Assembly: GCA_014529385.2 (NCBI GenBank)
Contig: CM043971.1
Location: forward strand, 91,437,340-91,501,339
DNA from: Adiantum capillus-veneris
Lineage: Eukaryota; Streptophyta; Polypodiopsida; Polypodiales; Pteridaceae
Reading direction: 5' to 3'
DNA length: 64,000 bases
The position numbers and the translations under genes were made by a program. This document shows positions 1 to 11,339 of the stretch, piece by piece (positions within the stretch are counted from its first letter, which is position 1; every line of letters begins with the position of its first letter). Below the pieces are notes generated by a model. It did no database searches, was not told the DNA's origin, and saw nothing but the letters and a program-made list of their open reading frames with translations.

Positions 1-2245
1 TGGTTCGAGAGGTACATCCAAGAAAGAAATGCTAGGGACGAACCAGAATTGCTACTAGAAGAGGAGGATCTCCAAACTTTGAGAGATCATTTGAGGCCAA
101 CTTCACGTGATCAGGAAACACCGCCGCCATCTCCAAGGCCAGATACAAGTGAGAGGCAATCTAGCCCACCTGCTGACTCTACTTCGCATTCAGAAAGTTC
201 ACATCGTGATGACAGAGTTCACACACCTCCAAGTGAAGAAGAAGAGGAAGAAAGAACAGATGGACACCCAAACACTGGAACCATATCACAAAGTGATAAA
301 GGCAAGCAAAAGGGGGTGGATCAGACTAAAGATAAAGCTTCCTCCTCTCAAGAAATTGAGTTGGAAGCTACTATAGATGAAGATTTGCAGTCAATGGCAA
401 CAATACTAAACAGAACAAGACTGCACAGCCAATGGTTAGCTGATCAGCACCGGTCCAACAAAATGAAGTTACAAAAAACCCATGAGGAAGTTCTGAGACT
501 GCAAGAGCAAAGGGAGGACACTATAAAGCTGATCAACATCAAAGATGCTGAGATCTTGGGGCTCAAAGGCACTGTAAATCTCCTCAAAGACAATTTACAG
601 GAGTCGGAAGACTTCAATGCCATATGTGAGGATACAATAAACGTATTCCTTGAAGATGTTAGTGACAGAGATGAACACATCCAAAAGTTGGAAAAAGAAA
701 AGCAAGATGCGTTGGAGACCATCAAAAGTTTGCAAGTCGTCATCGATGACTTACAAATTGAAGTGAAAGATTTGAGATCAGTAACAGATATACAAGTAAG
801 AGAAATCGAACGAGCTAAGAAGCAAAAAACGTCGCTACCAACACCACCGGTAGTCCACCCAGAAGAAGAAGTGGCTGCACTGAAAAGGGAGCTGGATTTG
901 GAAAGAAAACAGCGTTTAATGATTGTTGAAAGTGCGCTTAGAGCAGAAGATCAACTACAAAGACAAATTTCAGACTTACAAAGTGAACAACAACAAGGAC
1001 CAGCTCCTGACAGTGAAATGGAAAGCATTGTTTCCAAATCACTCAGGGAAGAAAATGAAAACTTGCACATCAGGTTAAAACAGTTAGAGAAGTCTGCCGC
1101 TCAAAAAGAAATGGAATTTCAAGCTCTACAAATCAATAGTAGAACAATGGCCGCGCAAATCGCAAGTCTACAAACTGCAGGGCAACACCAAGGACAGGTA
1201 TGAGTGCACCTGGAGCAAGCAACAACGAATTTGGCTGGACTCGTCGAAGTATATGGGGTCCAAGATGAGTACGAGGAAGATTCAGATGAACAAGGCACCA
1301 GATACACAGACTGATCAAACCGGCTCCAAAGACCAAGAGACAGAAGAAGATTCAGTCACGAAATTGGAAGAGCAGAGGCTGGCCGAGCAGATGGAAAAAC
1401 AAACAGAAATGATATGGTACAAGGCAATGCAACTCGAAAAGGAGTTGCTACAAGGGCTTTCCAGATCGGGAAAAACAACAGCAGAGCTACGGAGGGAATG
1501 GAATGCACCTATATTACCCTATGCTCTGCTGAAGTACGAAACTCTAACACTTCAACAGCAGCTCGAAAAAGAAGAACAAGTGCCAGTGTTTGAAGGAGAA
1601 GTACAGGATCGGGAACAGCAAAACAGAATAGTAGACAGCCAGCCAAAGTGGAGGCGTCAATGGCTCTTGGATCATCCTAATAACCTGATCCACTTAGTCA
1701 ACGCACCGCTTGAGCTGAGGAATGACAGAACTTTTTGCCCAACTCCCTGAACATACACCTACAGCCAACATAAAGCACTACAGAGCAGAAATCCGACATG
1801 GCTAAATTATCCAGTAATGCCAGGGCCAGCAGAGGGAGAGAGAATATCCGGTTCTTACATGGTGAAAACCCTACAGGGCGCCATGGCAGAATTCGGAGGC
1901 TCTCCCGACCTATCCTACAAGATGCTATGTAAAATAGCTCAAACATTTTTGGCCTGTCTCACAGTCTTCTTAGAAAGCTGGACATCAGAGTATATGAATA
2001 CTGAAAGAAGCATCTCAGAGTTGTCATATGATCTAAGTGGGCCACCGACAGAACCAGTATTGTATGCCTACTTCAAACGGCTAATGTTTCTGCCAAGCTA
2101 ACATCTCCAAACCTTTGAAGAAGCATTTTACACAGGCTTCTTCATGTACAAGTCAAAAAAATTTGGCCCATTAATGGCAAGCGAGTCTATGCGATATGAT
2201 GCGTTTCTACATCAAATCAACCAAGAAAGACGACAACGACAATGA
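1..2245 (+). pseudogene. coiled-coil ORF remnant of an LTR element, open at the left edge
   Basis: The frame is open from base 1 (first codons W-F-E-R-Y) to a TGA at 1201. After a Pro/Ser/Glu-rich stretch comes a long heptad-rich segment full of Glu, Lys, Gln and Leu. Translation stays coherent past that stop, shifts frame near 1300-1310, and continues in frame 2 through a TGA at 1748 and a TAA at 2099 to a final TGA at 2243-2245, where Met-Arg-Tyr-Asp-Ala and Gln-Glu-Arg-Arg-Gln residues close it. A G20 polypurine tract and an LTR-like sequence follow at once, so this is probably the last ORF of a retroelement: an extra 3' ORF, or the gag of a gag-only derivative. I recognise no domain. A decayed host gene captured next to the LTR cannot be excluded. 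Confidence 0.55.
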
Positions 2246-2284
2246 AGACAAAGACAATCATGTCGTGGTAGACATGAATTATGA

Positions 2285-2304
2285 GGGGGGGGGGGGGGGG
2301 GGGG
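2285..2304 (+). other. polypurine tract (G20)
   Basis: An uninterrupted run of 20 G ends directly at TGTTGG, the start of the putative 3' LTR. This is the expected position for the primer of plus-strand DNA synthesis. The pure-G composition is unusual. Confidence 0.6.
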
Positions 2305-3269
2305 TGTTGGAGCCCCATTGGTCCAACTGTTGTAATGAGCCCATCTTGTAAAGCATATCAAATTCCCATTTTATGCCAAAGACGTCTTATCATTTTGATC
2401 CATTCGTCTGGGTTATGTAAAGATTAATCAGTTAGTCAGGACTCATATTTGTTCCCACTTTGTAATAATGAGTAAGAGAACCCCATGTACATTTTTGAGC
2501 TAAGGTGACTAAAGTATAAAAGTCACCTTAGAACCATTTTTGAATAACATTTGAATATTAATCCTGTGTCGTACGAGTCTGAGAGAGAGGGAGAGAGAGA
2601 GAGAGTGAGTGTGTCTTATCCTCTTCACTACGCGCTCCTCCCTCACCGGATTCACGACGTGACCACACCATCGCGGTAGTCTCTCTGAGAGCTACGCGCC
2701 CACGCTACGCATTCACCGTTTCGAGTTGATCGCGATCGATCCTTCCTCGAGCTTGTTTTGCTTGTAAGTAGCACAAACGGTGTCTGTTTTCAATAATCAA
2801 GTACTTTATGGAATAAGAAAGAGATTAGCTACACATAGATACTCATAAACTTAAGTTTCGCCCACTTTTGGATTATGACCTGTTAGTCTATCGCGACTGC
2901 ATTCGAGATAACTAGGGTTCAAATCTGGTGAGATTAGACTTATAGGTAAGTATATCCTAGTGAGAGGATGGTGTCTAGTAAGTTTGATGCGATTCCGAGT
3001 TCATTGGACGTGTAAACTGTGTTTTGAGCGTTTAGGGATAGAGCGGGTTGCATTCTACCAGGGTTAGTGATTGATGCATCATAAAAGTGCGTATGTGTAG
3101 ATTGGTCTCAGCCTGACAAGCTAACGAGATTGCCTACGTGCACCTACGGGTTAGTTGTGTCATCGGATGATAAGTATGTTGTCTGTGTCGTGCTGGTGAG
3201 TATGAACAGGGGAGTAGTTTTGCCCTAAAACAGCCAGTGTCAGAGTCCGATGAGTTATAATTGGCAACA
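2305..3269 (+). repeat. putative 3' LTR (965 bp)
   Basis: It begins TGTTG after the G tract and ends CAACA at 3265-3269, a perfect 5-bp terminal inverted repeat of TG...CA type. It contains a TATA-like TATAAAA at 2515-2521 and a short GA-rich stretch at 2579-2606. The partner LTR lies outside the window, so neither the right boundary nor a target-site duplication can be confirmed. Confidence 0.5.
2515..2521 (+). promoter_or_regulatory. TATA-like box in LTR
   Basis: TATAAAA lies about 210 bp inside the LTR, a plausible position for the LTR promoter between U3 and R. A pyrimidine-rich and purine-rich leader follows. Confidence 0.4.
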
Positions 3270-3501
3270 ACTCGATCTATAATAGATGGATCAAACTCGC
3301 AAAATTTGCGAACGTGCTGCAAAGAAACGTGTCTTGTCTATTGCACATCATGTTTGCATTGATTACAAGGACATCGGATCCTTGTTGAGAGATAGGTGTT
3401 TGGTTGGACGGCTCCACATCATCGTCACCACTCATAATGAATGTAAAAACCTTATAACCTGGACATAAATTTATTAATCTTCTATTGGCATCCTCCATCT
3501 T

Positions 3502-3504
<3 letters not shown>
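3270..3504. other. short flank, no supported gene
   Basis: Two opposing open frames of 60-73 codons overlap here, but neither shows a recognisable domain or codon pattern. Nothing else is supported. Confidence 0.4.

Positions 3505-3579
<75 letters not shown>
3505..3579. repeat. (TC)n microsatellite
   Basis: About 75 bp of uninterrupted TC dinucleotides. Confidence 0.98.
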
Positions 3580-3582
<3 letters not shown>

Positions 3583-3779
3583 ATCACACTGTAAACTACC
3601 TCACATTCTCTATTCATGTCCGATTCCCACACACCTCGGTCTAGAGGTGCACGGAGATCAAAACCATCGGGTTATAATCTCGTCTTTATTGGTCAATGCC
3701 TATATATTTGAGTACAAGAAATCTACACACCCACATCTACATTGCAATGAATGTAGTTAACAGAAACCCTTTGCCTCTT

Positions 3780-4075
3780 CTTTAGATGTAGCAATTCATA
3801 ACATCTTAACATCTCTTCACTTTTAAATCTAACTTAGCTAACCTTAAATTTGCCCTAATCTTAAATCTAGCATAAATCTAAATCTAATCTAATCTTAAAT
3901 CTAACCTAAACCTAAATTTAATCTAACCTAATCTTAAGTCTATCCTAATTTTAAATTTAGCATAAATTTTGAATATAAGTTAAATGTAATCTAACCTAAT
4001 CTTAGATCTTAATTTAACCTAATCTTTAATGTAATTTTAAATCTAACCTTACCCTAAATCTTAATATAACATTTC
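3780..4075. repeat. degenerate telomere-like / AATCTAACCT repeat tract
   Basis: The stretch is dominated by variants such as CTAACCT, CCTAAAT, CTAATCT and CCTAATCTTAAAT. These resemble the C-rich strand of the plant telomere repeat (CCCTAAA) with one or two changes per unit. Periodicity is irregular, and no run of perfect telomere units is present. It adjoins the 3' end of the minus-strand copia gag remnant. Confidence 0.6.
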
Positions 4076-4978
4076 ATTAATTCTTCAGAGTATGTCGTCA
4101 TAGTAGACAAGGTTGTTCTCGCCTTTGTCTTCATTTCTTCTTTGTCCTTCACCACATGAGTTGATCCACTTACAGGTTTCTTGCCTTTGTAGCTTCTCCT
4201 GTTGCTGCCGGCACTACTGCTTTCTCCACTACTATTGCTTCCACTTGAGTAGCATCGAGAAGGAGGATGCCCCTTCTTACCACCTTTGTTGCAAGATTTT
4301 TTGGTGTAGCAATCCTTTGCTACATGTCTCATTATCCCACAATCATAACACTTCTTTACATTTGATGATGAGGATGCGACAAAAGCTCCTCCTGATGATG
4401 TTGATGAGCCCTTTTGCTTCTTCTCTTCTGCTTGAAGTGAATTGATGACATCTTATGATGCTAGAATCAATTCTTTCTCTTCAAGAATGGTGACTAAGTG
4501 GTCATAAGAAGGCGAAGTGCACACAAAATCATGACCACTTTGTCATCTTCTGGTATATCAAACTTTATGTGAATAAGCTGGGTTATGATGCTTTTAAGTC
4601 TCTTCACAAGGCTAGCTAAGTCCTCTCCTTCATACATTGTGGTTTTGTAAAGTTGTCTTTAAAGTTTAATTCTTTTAGCTCTAGCCCCAAAGTTTTCTTC
4701 AAGAACAACCCATGCTTTATGTGCACTTGTATATTCATCAATGAAGTGAACATATTGTCGTGAAGTGTAGTGATAATGATCCCAAGTGCTCGTTCGTCCT
4801 TTTCTATAGCTTGTGCACTAAATGCCCTACTATTGCACTCCCTCTTGATCATCTAGTGGTGCTTTGACAAAGATTTGACCACTCTCCATAATGTCTTCTT
4901 CATCAAGTAACCCCTAATCTTCGTCTGCCAGGTGTGAAACCCTTCCCCATAAAATTTCTCTACACCCTTCTCACTCAT
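4054..4978 (-). pseudogene. Ty1/copia gag remnant with CCHC zinc knuckle
   Basis: The minus strand reads from an ATG at 4978 (residues MSEKGVEKFYGEGF, then a Trp-Gln-Thr-Lys motif). It runs through a helical region resembling the UBN2/retrotran_gag_2 domain of plant copia gag, then a CX2CX4HX4C knuckle (C-Y-D-C-G...H...C) near 4360-4310, and ends in a Ser/Lys-rich tail. Several stops and frameshifts break it, for example near 4855, 4620 and 4510. No protease, integrase or reverse transcriptase follows, and the sequence changes into a telomere-like tract near 4075. Family assignment is by motif recognition only. Confidence 0.6.
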
Positions 4979-5122
4979 TGTGCTAATAGATGGGTCTTAG
5001 CTTAGAAGACTCTCCTAGCCAATGTCTACCTCTTTACACAAGAAAAACTAGAAAATCATCTCCATAAATGTAGATTAGGACATACATTGCAAATGGTGCT
5101 TGGTTGAACAAATTTAGAGTTG

Positions 5123-5125
<3 letters not shown>

Positions 5126-5199
<74 letters not shown>
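5126..5199. repeat. (GA)n microsatellite
   Basis: About 74 bp of uninterrupted GA dinucleotides. Confidence 0.98.
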
Positions 5200-5202
<3 letters not shown>

Positions 5203-5849
5203 TTCCTTTTGTGAAGCTCTTCTTCATCGTCGATGAATCCCCTCTTCACAATAGAGATCTGTGCTTTGCTTTGAAAAATTTGAAGCCTTGAAGATGCCTT
5301 TGAGTGCTTTTGTCGAAGCTTTGACATCTTTGTAAACTCGCCTCTGAATGCTCTTGGAAATCTTGAATGTTGCTTCGCTTTGAGGGCTCAATAATTTTCC
5401 TTGGAGAAGCCCTTTAAGCTCAATAAAGCCTTGAGGTTTGGCTTTGAATGGCTTAGGACCTCTTTTTAAAGTTCTTGAAGGTGTTTTGTTATAGCTCGGT
5501 GGGAGCAGGACCTTAAAGGGTCTCTAATGCATTTGGAGATACCTCAGCGGGCCTGTTAAGGGTCAGGGGAGAGCAGCTTTGAAGAGCAAAATGGATGTGG
5601 CAAAGCACCCCTTATTAGGAGCATCAAAGACCGGGATAGATCTCTACGGAGCCGGGCAGGCGGGGGTAGGACACCGAGCAGTGGGCAGGAACCATGCGGG
5701 CTCCCAAAAAAGTGTTATGCGTGTGAGTGTTCTCCTATGGACCCTTCAAGGAATTATGGCCAGTGAGGCCCGCCTTCACGTCCACCCACATTCCCAAGGT
5801 TAAACTTAGGCGTTTTAGGCCTACGACCCTACATGCACACACTATCTTT
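5200..5849. other. non-coding stretch left of element A
   Basis: The left part repeats short variants of CTTTGAAG/CTTTGAGG. The right part is more GC-rich. Short open frames exist but none has a recognisable domain. The last six bases (ATCTTT, 5844-5849) are one copy of the direct repeat flanking element A. Confidence 0.4.
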
Positions 5850-7474
5850 TGTAATGGAAATGGACTATGAACATTGAGAATAGCGGATTCAAGAAAATTG
5901 TAGTGAGCATTTTTATGAGAATACTTTGAGAAAATAGAAGGTGAGCTTGATTAGAGGTAGAAACATAACCATTATACTTAATTAACTTGGTATGAACAAT
6001 ACTTTGCAAGAGAGAGAATTAGAGAAATTGACAACAGTTAAAGACCAAATTTATGTGGAGCTGGTCCCCCCCTCCAAAAGGCTTTTGTATTATAGCTTCT
6101 CCCATAAAGAGAGACTTGGTACAATACAAGCTTTATGTTCCTTGAGACCTTGATGGTGCAATGAAAATAGAGAGCTTCGTGCACCAAAATTATGCCCATA
6201 ACTTAGCTAAATGAAAGCATTAACTTGTCCCCCAGCCTCAATCCCAAGACCTCAAACACCTTCAAAGGTGGAGAGAGCTAGCATGGAATGAGGGTAGGGA
6301 AGAGGAAGAAGAATTATATTTACGGGAAAGAAATAGTGTCCTCTCATACCATTACTCATAGAGCTTAGCATAGAATTGTAGCACAGTAATGAAGATGAAG
6401 AAGATGGCTAGCATAGCATTGAAGTATGGCTCTTGGTTGGATTTGCATTCCATCGACAAGAATTGTTGGTGTAGGCTCTCAACTTCTCAAGCTTGGAGAA
6501 GGAGATGGAGTTCTTGCACTTTCACCAAGTGAGAATGAGAGCATGTGAGAGTGTGTGTGTGAGGGAGTATACCCCCAAGCACACCCCCAGCTTGCTTTGG
6601 TCGACCCCTCCTTGTAGCTCATCCTTAAATTTGATTGGACCCATGCAAGCCTAGCCAATCACATGCTTAGTGCATATCAAGCAACAAGGGTAGCATTTGG
6701 ACAAGTGTCCCCCTTACCCCTTTGAGAGAGAGGGCTTGCTAATGCCTAGATAACTATTTAAGTAAACTAAATTCTCATTGGACCCCTTTTGAGGTCAACC
6801 AATAGGCTTTAGGCACTACATGAGGGCAGCATGTGTAGGTGCTTGACATGTGTCCTTGTTGCCTCTTAGATCTTGGGCTTGCCTTGAGAGTGTGTGTGTG
6901 TGTGTGTGTGTGCGTGTGCGTGCGTGTGTTCTCTCTCATGCCCCTAGCTTTAGGGATCGCCCCCTTCTTGTAGGGATCATGTTGACTTTGTAACACCTCA
7001 CCCCTTTGAGAACCTTAGTCATGAAGCCCCTCAAGCATCTTAGTCATAAAACATGACAAGCACCTCAATCACCTTAATCATTAAGCATGACAAGCACCTT
7101 AAGCACCCTAGTTAGCAAGCAGGACAAGCATCTCAAGCACCTTAGTCAGCAAGTACGACAATCACCTCAAGCTTGGGCCGGGTTCCCACCTCAAGCTCAG
7201 CCCTAGCTTGCCTAAGGTCCTAGGCATAAGGACTTTTAACACTAACCTTTGGAGGTCTTTAATGAAGCTAACCCTAAGGTCTTTCAAGCTCCATTAGCTA
7301 GCATTGCTCCTTGACAGACCATCTCTCATTTGGACCCATTGACTTTGGTCTCGTGTTGAGATAGATCCATAAGCACATGTCTATATTCTAACTCTTGTTC
7401 CCGTTTATTCTATTAAATGACAAGTTTAATATGAGAAAATCGTTTGGATTAGTTAGATATTAGATTTTATGATA
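5850..7474 (-). repeat. 3' LTR of element A
   Basis: It aligns along its length with 12899-14518. Differences include the terminal TG changed to TA (GATA instead of GACA on the plus strand at 7471-7474) and a longer TG-rich microsatellite at 6890-6928. Irregular ~30-bp repeats of the type CAAGCACCTCAAGCACCTTAGTCA occupy about 7005-7180. Confidence 0.9.
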
Positions 7475-7487
7475 TTTCCTCTCTCTT
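7475..7487 (-). other. polypurine tract of element A
   Basis: On the minus strand AAGAGAGAGGAAA directly precedes the 3' LTR. Element C has the matching CAAGAGAGAGGTAA before its own 3' LTR. Confidence 0.7.
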
Positions 7488-7859
7488 AAAATCATAGTCG
7501 TCCTCGACTATGAGGTAGAGGAGATAAAGCCTTAGTCATTAGTCTATGTTTCTTAGAGATTAGAGGATCGCTTTTCACCCTACGACATCATTCCATAACG
7601 GATGACTAATCCATTTGGGGCATGGGAGACTTAGCTGCCGTAAGCATGTTTGCTCTTGAGTCCATATCATATTCCCAACGTAGAGTGATCAATTATACTT
7701 GGCGTTTGAGAGACGTCATCATCAAAAACATGATTCCAAGCATGCATAGTACTTAAATTTGTGCACAATAAAAAGAGAACTAGTCTTATAAGACAAAAAC
7801 ATTGATCATTTAAAAGAAACATTTACATTTCCTTACTCTAATGTAGCATTGTAAGCATT

Positions 7860-9217
7860 GACAAGGTTCATAGTATCCTTAAGTTGTGTTCCTTGCATCC
7901 ATCTAGCATCTTCAAAAGAATAATTTTTAACTTAATAAGATATTGTCGTATAATCTTACCATGTCTTAGTACCTTGTCTTCATGTCAAAGAATCAATTCG
8001 GGTTGAACCACCTCTTCCTCATCTTTGATCTCTGGTGGGTCCTCAATGATTAGTTCTTGTGGTGGCTCTCCTTTGTAAGGCTTAAGTAGGCTCGCATGAA
8101 AAGTATTGTGAATGAACCAATGGTTGGGCAACTTGAGTTGATAGGCCATCTCATTGATTGGTTTTAGATTTGAAAATGACCATAGTATCTTTTTGCTAGT
8201 TTAGCATAATACTTTTGGTGGCCCGTAGGATTTTTTCTCATAGTCTACCTCAATCGAGCCTTGGGAAATTTGAGTAGGACCAATCATCTTCATTGAAATC
8301 TAAGGCCCTTCTGTGCTTGGCATTTTGCCTTTGTTGCGTGATGGATATAGCCTCCTTAATCTTTTGGAAAGATTCTTATAGATCTCGGCTATACTCATCG
8401 ACAACAAAGATCTTCCCATTGTGACCATTGATCTACTTCAGTAACATAGGTCTTAAGTAGATCTAGAATTGTAAGGTTGGCTATTTCAATTTGGCCATCT
8501 GTTTGTGGGGCATAGGCCAAAGAGAAAATTAAGCCTAGTACATAGATTCTCAAATAGACCCTTCCAAAAATTACTGGTCATTTGAGGATGTCTATCTGAC
8601 ACTATTGATGTTTGCAAGCCATGGTCTTTAAAGATTTGAGAAATGAAGAGGGTTGCCATTTGGTGTGCCTTAATAGTCATTTTGACATGTATAAAATGTG
8701 CTTGTTTACTAAACATTTCTACTATTGTCCATATTCCCGTATTCCCATGGATGGACTTGGGCAATCCAAAGATAAAATTTATGGATATGCTCTCCCATGG
8801 TGAATTAGGAATTGGTAAAGGTTGGAGCAATTCAGGTTACTTCCCCCTATCATACTTTGTCTTTTGGCATACCACAAATTTTGACACATAGTCTTGTATG
8901 TCCATCTTCATGGTAGGCCAATAGAAATACATCTCTACTGCGCGAAGGGTAGGTTGAATCCCTCAATGCCCCGCATAGGGAGGAGCATGGGATTCATACA
9001 TCACTTTCTCACAAACAGAATGAGTAGCACATAGCCTGTTGCCATAGAGAAGACAACCATTGTGCAAGGTGAATGGTTCTTCTTTCTTCCCTAAGGCAAG
9101 GACTGAAATTACATCTTTAAAATCGGGGTCAGTAGCATACTCATCTATAATAAAAGATAGATCATTGTGAGTTTCTATGGACACCCACATTGGCTTTTGG
9201 CCATCGTGATAGTGCAT
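7860..9217 (-). pseudogene. element A integrase, GPY/F and chromodomain remnant
   Basis: The minus strand shows the end of the H2C2 region (H-A-P-P-Y-A-G-H, then Y-F-Y-W-P and V-V-C-Q-K-T-K), followed by the DDE core. Recognisable blocks are P-W-E-S-I-S, F-S-K-Q-A-H-F, I-S-Q-I-F-K-D-H-G and S-D-R. Compared with element C, the first catalytic Asp in S-M-D-F-I-F reads S-I-N-F-I-F, so it is changed to Asn. Downstream (8100-7860) the chromodomain region (H-E-D-K-V-L-R-H-G-K-I-I-R) can be aligned to element C but is out of frame. The enzyme would have inserted the cDNA, and the chromodomain would have guided it to marked chromatin. It is not functional. Confidence 0.8.
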
Positions 9218-9760
9218 CAGCTACTTGATTGCGCTTGCCAACAATGTGAGCAATATGAAAATCGAATTGCAAAAGAAAATTTTCCCACCTCATTTGTTTG
9301 TCAAAGAGTTTGGTTTGTGTCACAAAGTACTTAAGACTTTGGTGATCCGTACGTAGGATGAATGGAGTCCCCAAAAGATAGTGCTTCCATGTGTCGAGGG
9401 CATGTAGGACAGCTAGTAGCTCCTTCTCGTAGATGCCCAATACACGCTCATCGGAATTGAGTCTTCGACCCTCATATGCTATGGCATGCCCTTCTTGAAG
9501 CAAAACTGCTCCAAGGAAATCTCCACAAGCATCACATTGGACCTCAAATGGTTTTGAGAGATCCCGTAGTGTAAGCATGGGTTGAGAAGTAAGCTTTTCT
9601 TTAAGCTTTTCAAAAGCACTTTGCTCTTTAGCAGTCCATATGCACTTAGCATTTTTCTTGGTCAAGTCATGTACGTCTTGCTATTTGGGAGAATTTAGCT
9701 ATGAAGCGTCTATAGTATGCACACATACCAATAAATCTTCATAGCTCATGTAGATTCCTT
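9162..9760 (-). pseudogene. element A RNase H domain
   Basis: An open frame of 167 codons carries the typical gypsy RNase H blocks: K-P-F-E-V-Q-C-D-A, L-L-Q-E-G-H-A-I-A-Y, Y-E-K-E-L-L-A, R-T-D-H-Q-S-L and N-Q-V-A-D-A-L-S-R. It is the best preserved domain of this copy. The link to the RT upstream is broken near 9670-9780. Confidence 0.85.
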
Positions 9761-9779
9761 GGTTTAGGCCATCCTTTTT

Positions 9780-10890
9780 TTACCTCAAGCTTGGTTGGAT
9801 CCATACAGATACCATCTTGAGAGATAAAATATGACCTAAGTATTGAATCTCGTGGAGGAAAAAATCACTCTTCTTTTGGTTAATGAAAAGTTTATTCTTC
9901 CTCATAGCTTGAAAAACTACCTGGAGGTGTTGCTTATGCTCCTCCAAATATTTGGAGTAGATGATAATATCGTCAAAGAACATTCCAGTGAACTTGCAGT
10001 AGTGTCTAAAGATTTTCTCCATTAGGCGGTTGAACGTGGTTGGAGCATTCGTCAAACCAAAAGGCATGATAAGATATTCATAAAGACCAAACATTGTACG
10101 GAATGTGGTCTTTATGATATTTTCATTCACTATCCTTATTTGATGATGGCCACTTTTAAGGTCAATCCTATTGAAGTAGGTCAAACCTTGTAGCTTATCA
10201 AACAGATCTTCTACCCGTGGCATTGGAAATCTATTTTTGATAGTGACATGGTTTAGTGCTCGATAGTCCACATACATGCAGTATGTGCCATCTTTCTTTT
10301 GCACTAAAAGGACTGTAGAACAAAAGAGAGAGAAGCTAGGCCTCACCATCCCCTTTTCTACTAGCTCATGCACTTGCCTCATAATCTCTTTTTGTTGAGC
10401 TTGAGAAACTCTAAAAGGAGGTTTATTAGGCAGTGAGCTCCTAGGTAGAAGCTCTATCTTATAATCAGCATCCCCTTGTTTTGGAGGTAACTCCATAGGG
10501 ATGTCATCCATAATACATCTTGGAATCTATTTAGAAAATTAGACAAGTCTAATTCTTCTTGATTCCTACCACTTTGTTTTATTAAAACATTAGCATCATT
10601 TAGAGACTCTTTGACAAAAATCAAAGAAATCAAGCTTTTCATTGACTTATCAAAAGAATGTGAATTTACAAGTTATATACACGCTCTTCTCCCTGTAGGC
10701 GAAGTAGATTCTCCTTTCAGGGAACTTCATGTTGGCAGCCATGCGGTTGAACCATGGTGCCCCTAGGATAACATCCTCATGTTGGAGAGGAGAGATGAAA
10801 AAGTCTTCTTTGTCGACGCAGCTCTGGACATGAAGCCTCAACTTCCCAATCAAGGGAGTAACGGAGGCTTGCTACCCTTGAAAGCCCCAT
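9780..10890 (-). pseudogene. element A protease C-terminus and reverse transcriptase
   Basis: The first part (10853-10650) is the distal protease region, with D-K-E-D-F-F-I-S-P-L and W-F-N-R-M. After a linker comes a 243-codon RT frame (10511-9780) with V-Q-K-K-D-G-T-Y, R-I-D-L-K-S-G-H-H-Q-I, M-P-F-G-L-T-N-A-P and the catalytic F-F-D-D-I-I motif (FxDD in place of YxDD, as in sister copies B and C). The protease active-site part is missing because a foreign segment occupies 10901-11339. Frames are broken near 10640 and 10510, and after 9780. Confidence 0.85.
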
Positions 10891-10900
10891 CGGCAGTTAT

Positions 10901-11339
10901 AGTATGTTGAGACTCAGTCTATGGAAAGAATGAGATTCAACGAGTCTCCTAAATATATTAATGTTTTAGAGACTAAAGTTGTGGAGTCAATAGGACTACG
11001 ACTCGGAGATAAATTTCCAAAAAACAATGTTGGAGCATATATTAAAGAGGGTTCAACCAAGATTTTCTCGAAGACGAGAAGAGATAGCGAGAGATGTCTT
11101 TGCAAGAGACCAAAAATTGGTCAGAATGGTGATTGAACCACAACAATTGAGAGCATCTCAAGTAGGAAAATGTGTAAGAACAAAGTAAAATGGGTCAAGG
11201 GATCCATATGCTCATGTCTCACTCTTTAAACAAGTTTTGAGTGTTGGAAAGATTGCAAATTTCCACACCCAATACGAAGGATTTGGATTGACATTGGAAG
11301 GGACGTCCTTGAGGTGGTTCCAACCACTAAACAAAGATG
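10901..11339 (+). pseudogene. foreign retrotransposon gag fragment inside element A
   Basis: Elements B and C are collinear with A up to about 11340 and again from about 10900, but A carries unrelated sequence in between. Read on the plus strand, opposite to A, it encodes D-P-Y-A-H-V-S-L-F-K-Q-V, a few residues further F-G-L-T-L-E-G, then L-R-W-F-Q, preceded by a basic stretch (R-E-E-I-A-R-D-V-F-A-R-D-Q-K). This pattern resembles the Retrotrans_gag domain of another gypsy family. One in-frame TAA lies near 11185. The piece replaces, rather than simply adds to, the zinc knuckle and protease start of A, so it is either an insertion with deletion or a template switch. Confidence 0.7.

Noticed and set aside
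3277-3498. Minus-strand ORF with MSGDDD as copia gag start
   Set aside because: Too short, no flanking PBS, and no similarity recognised to the gag remnant at 4054-4978.
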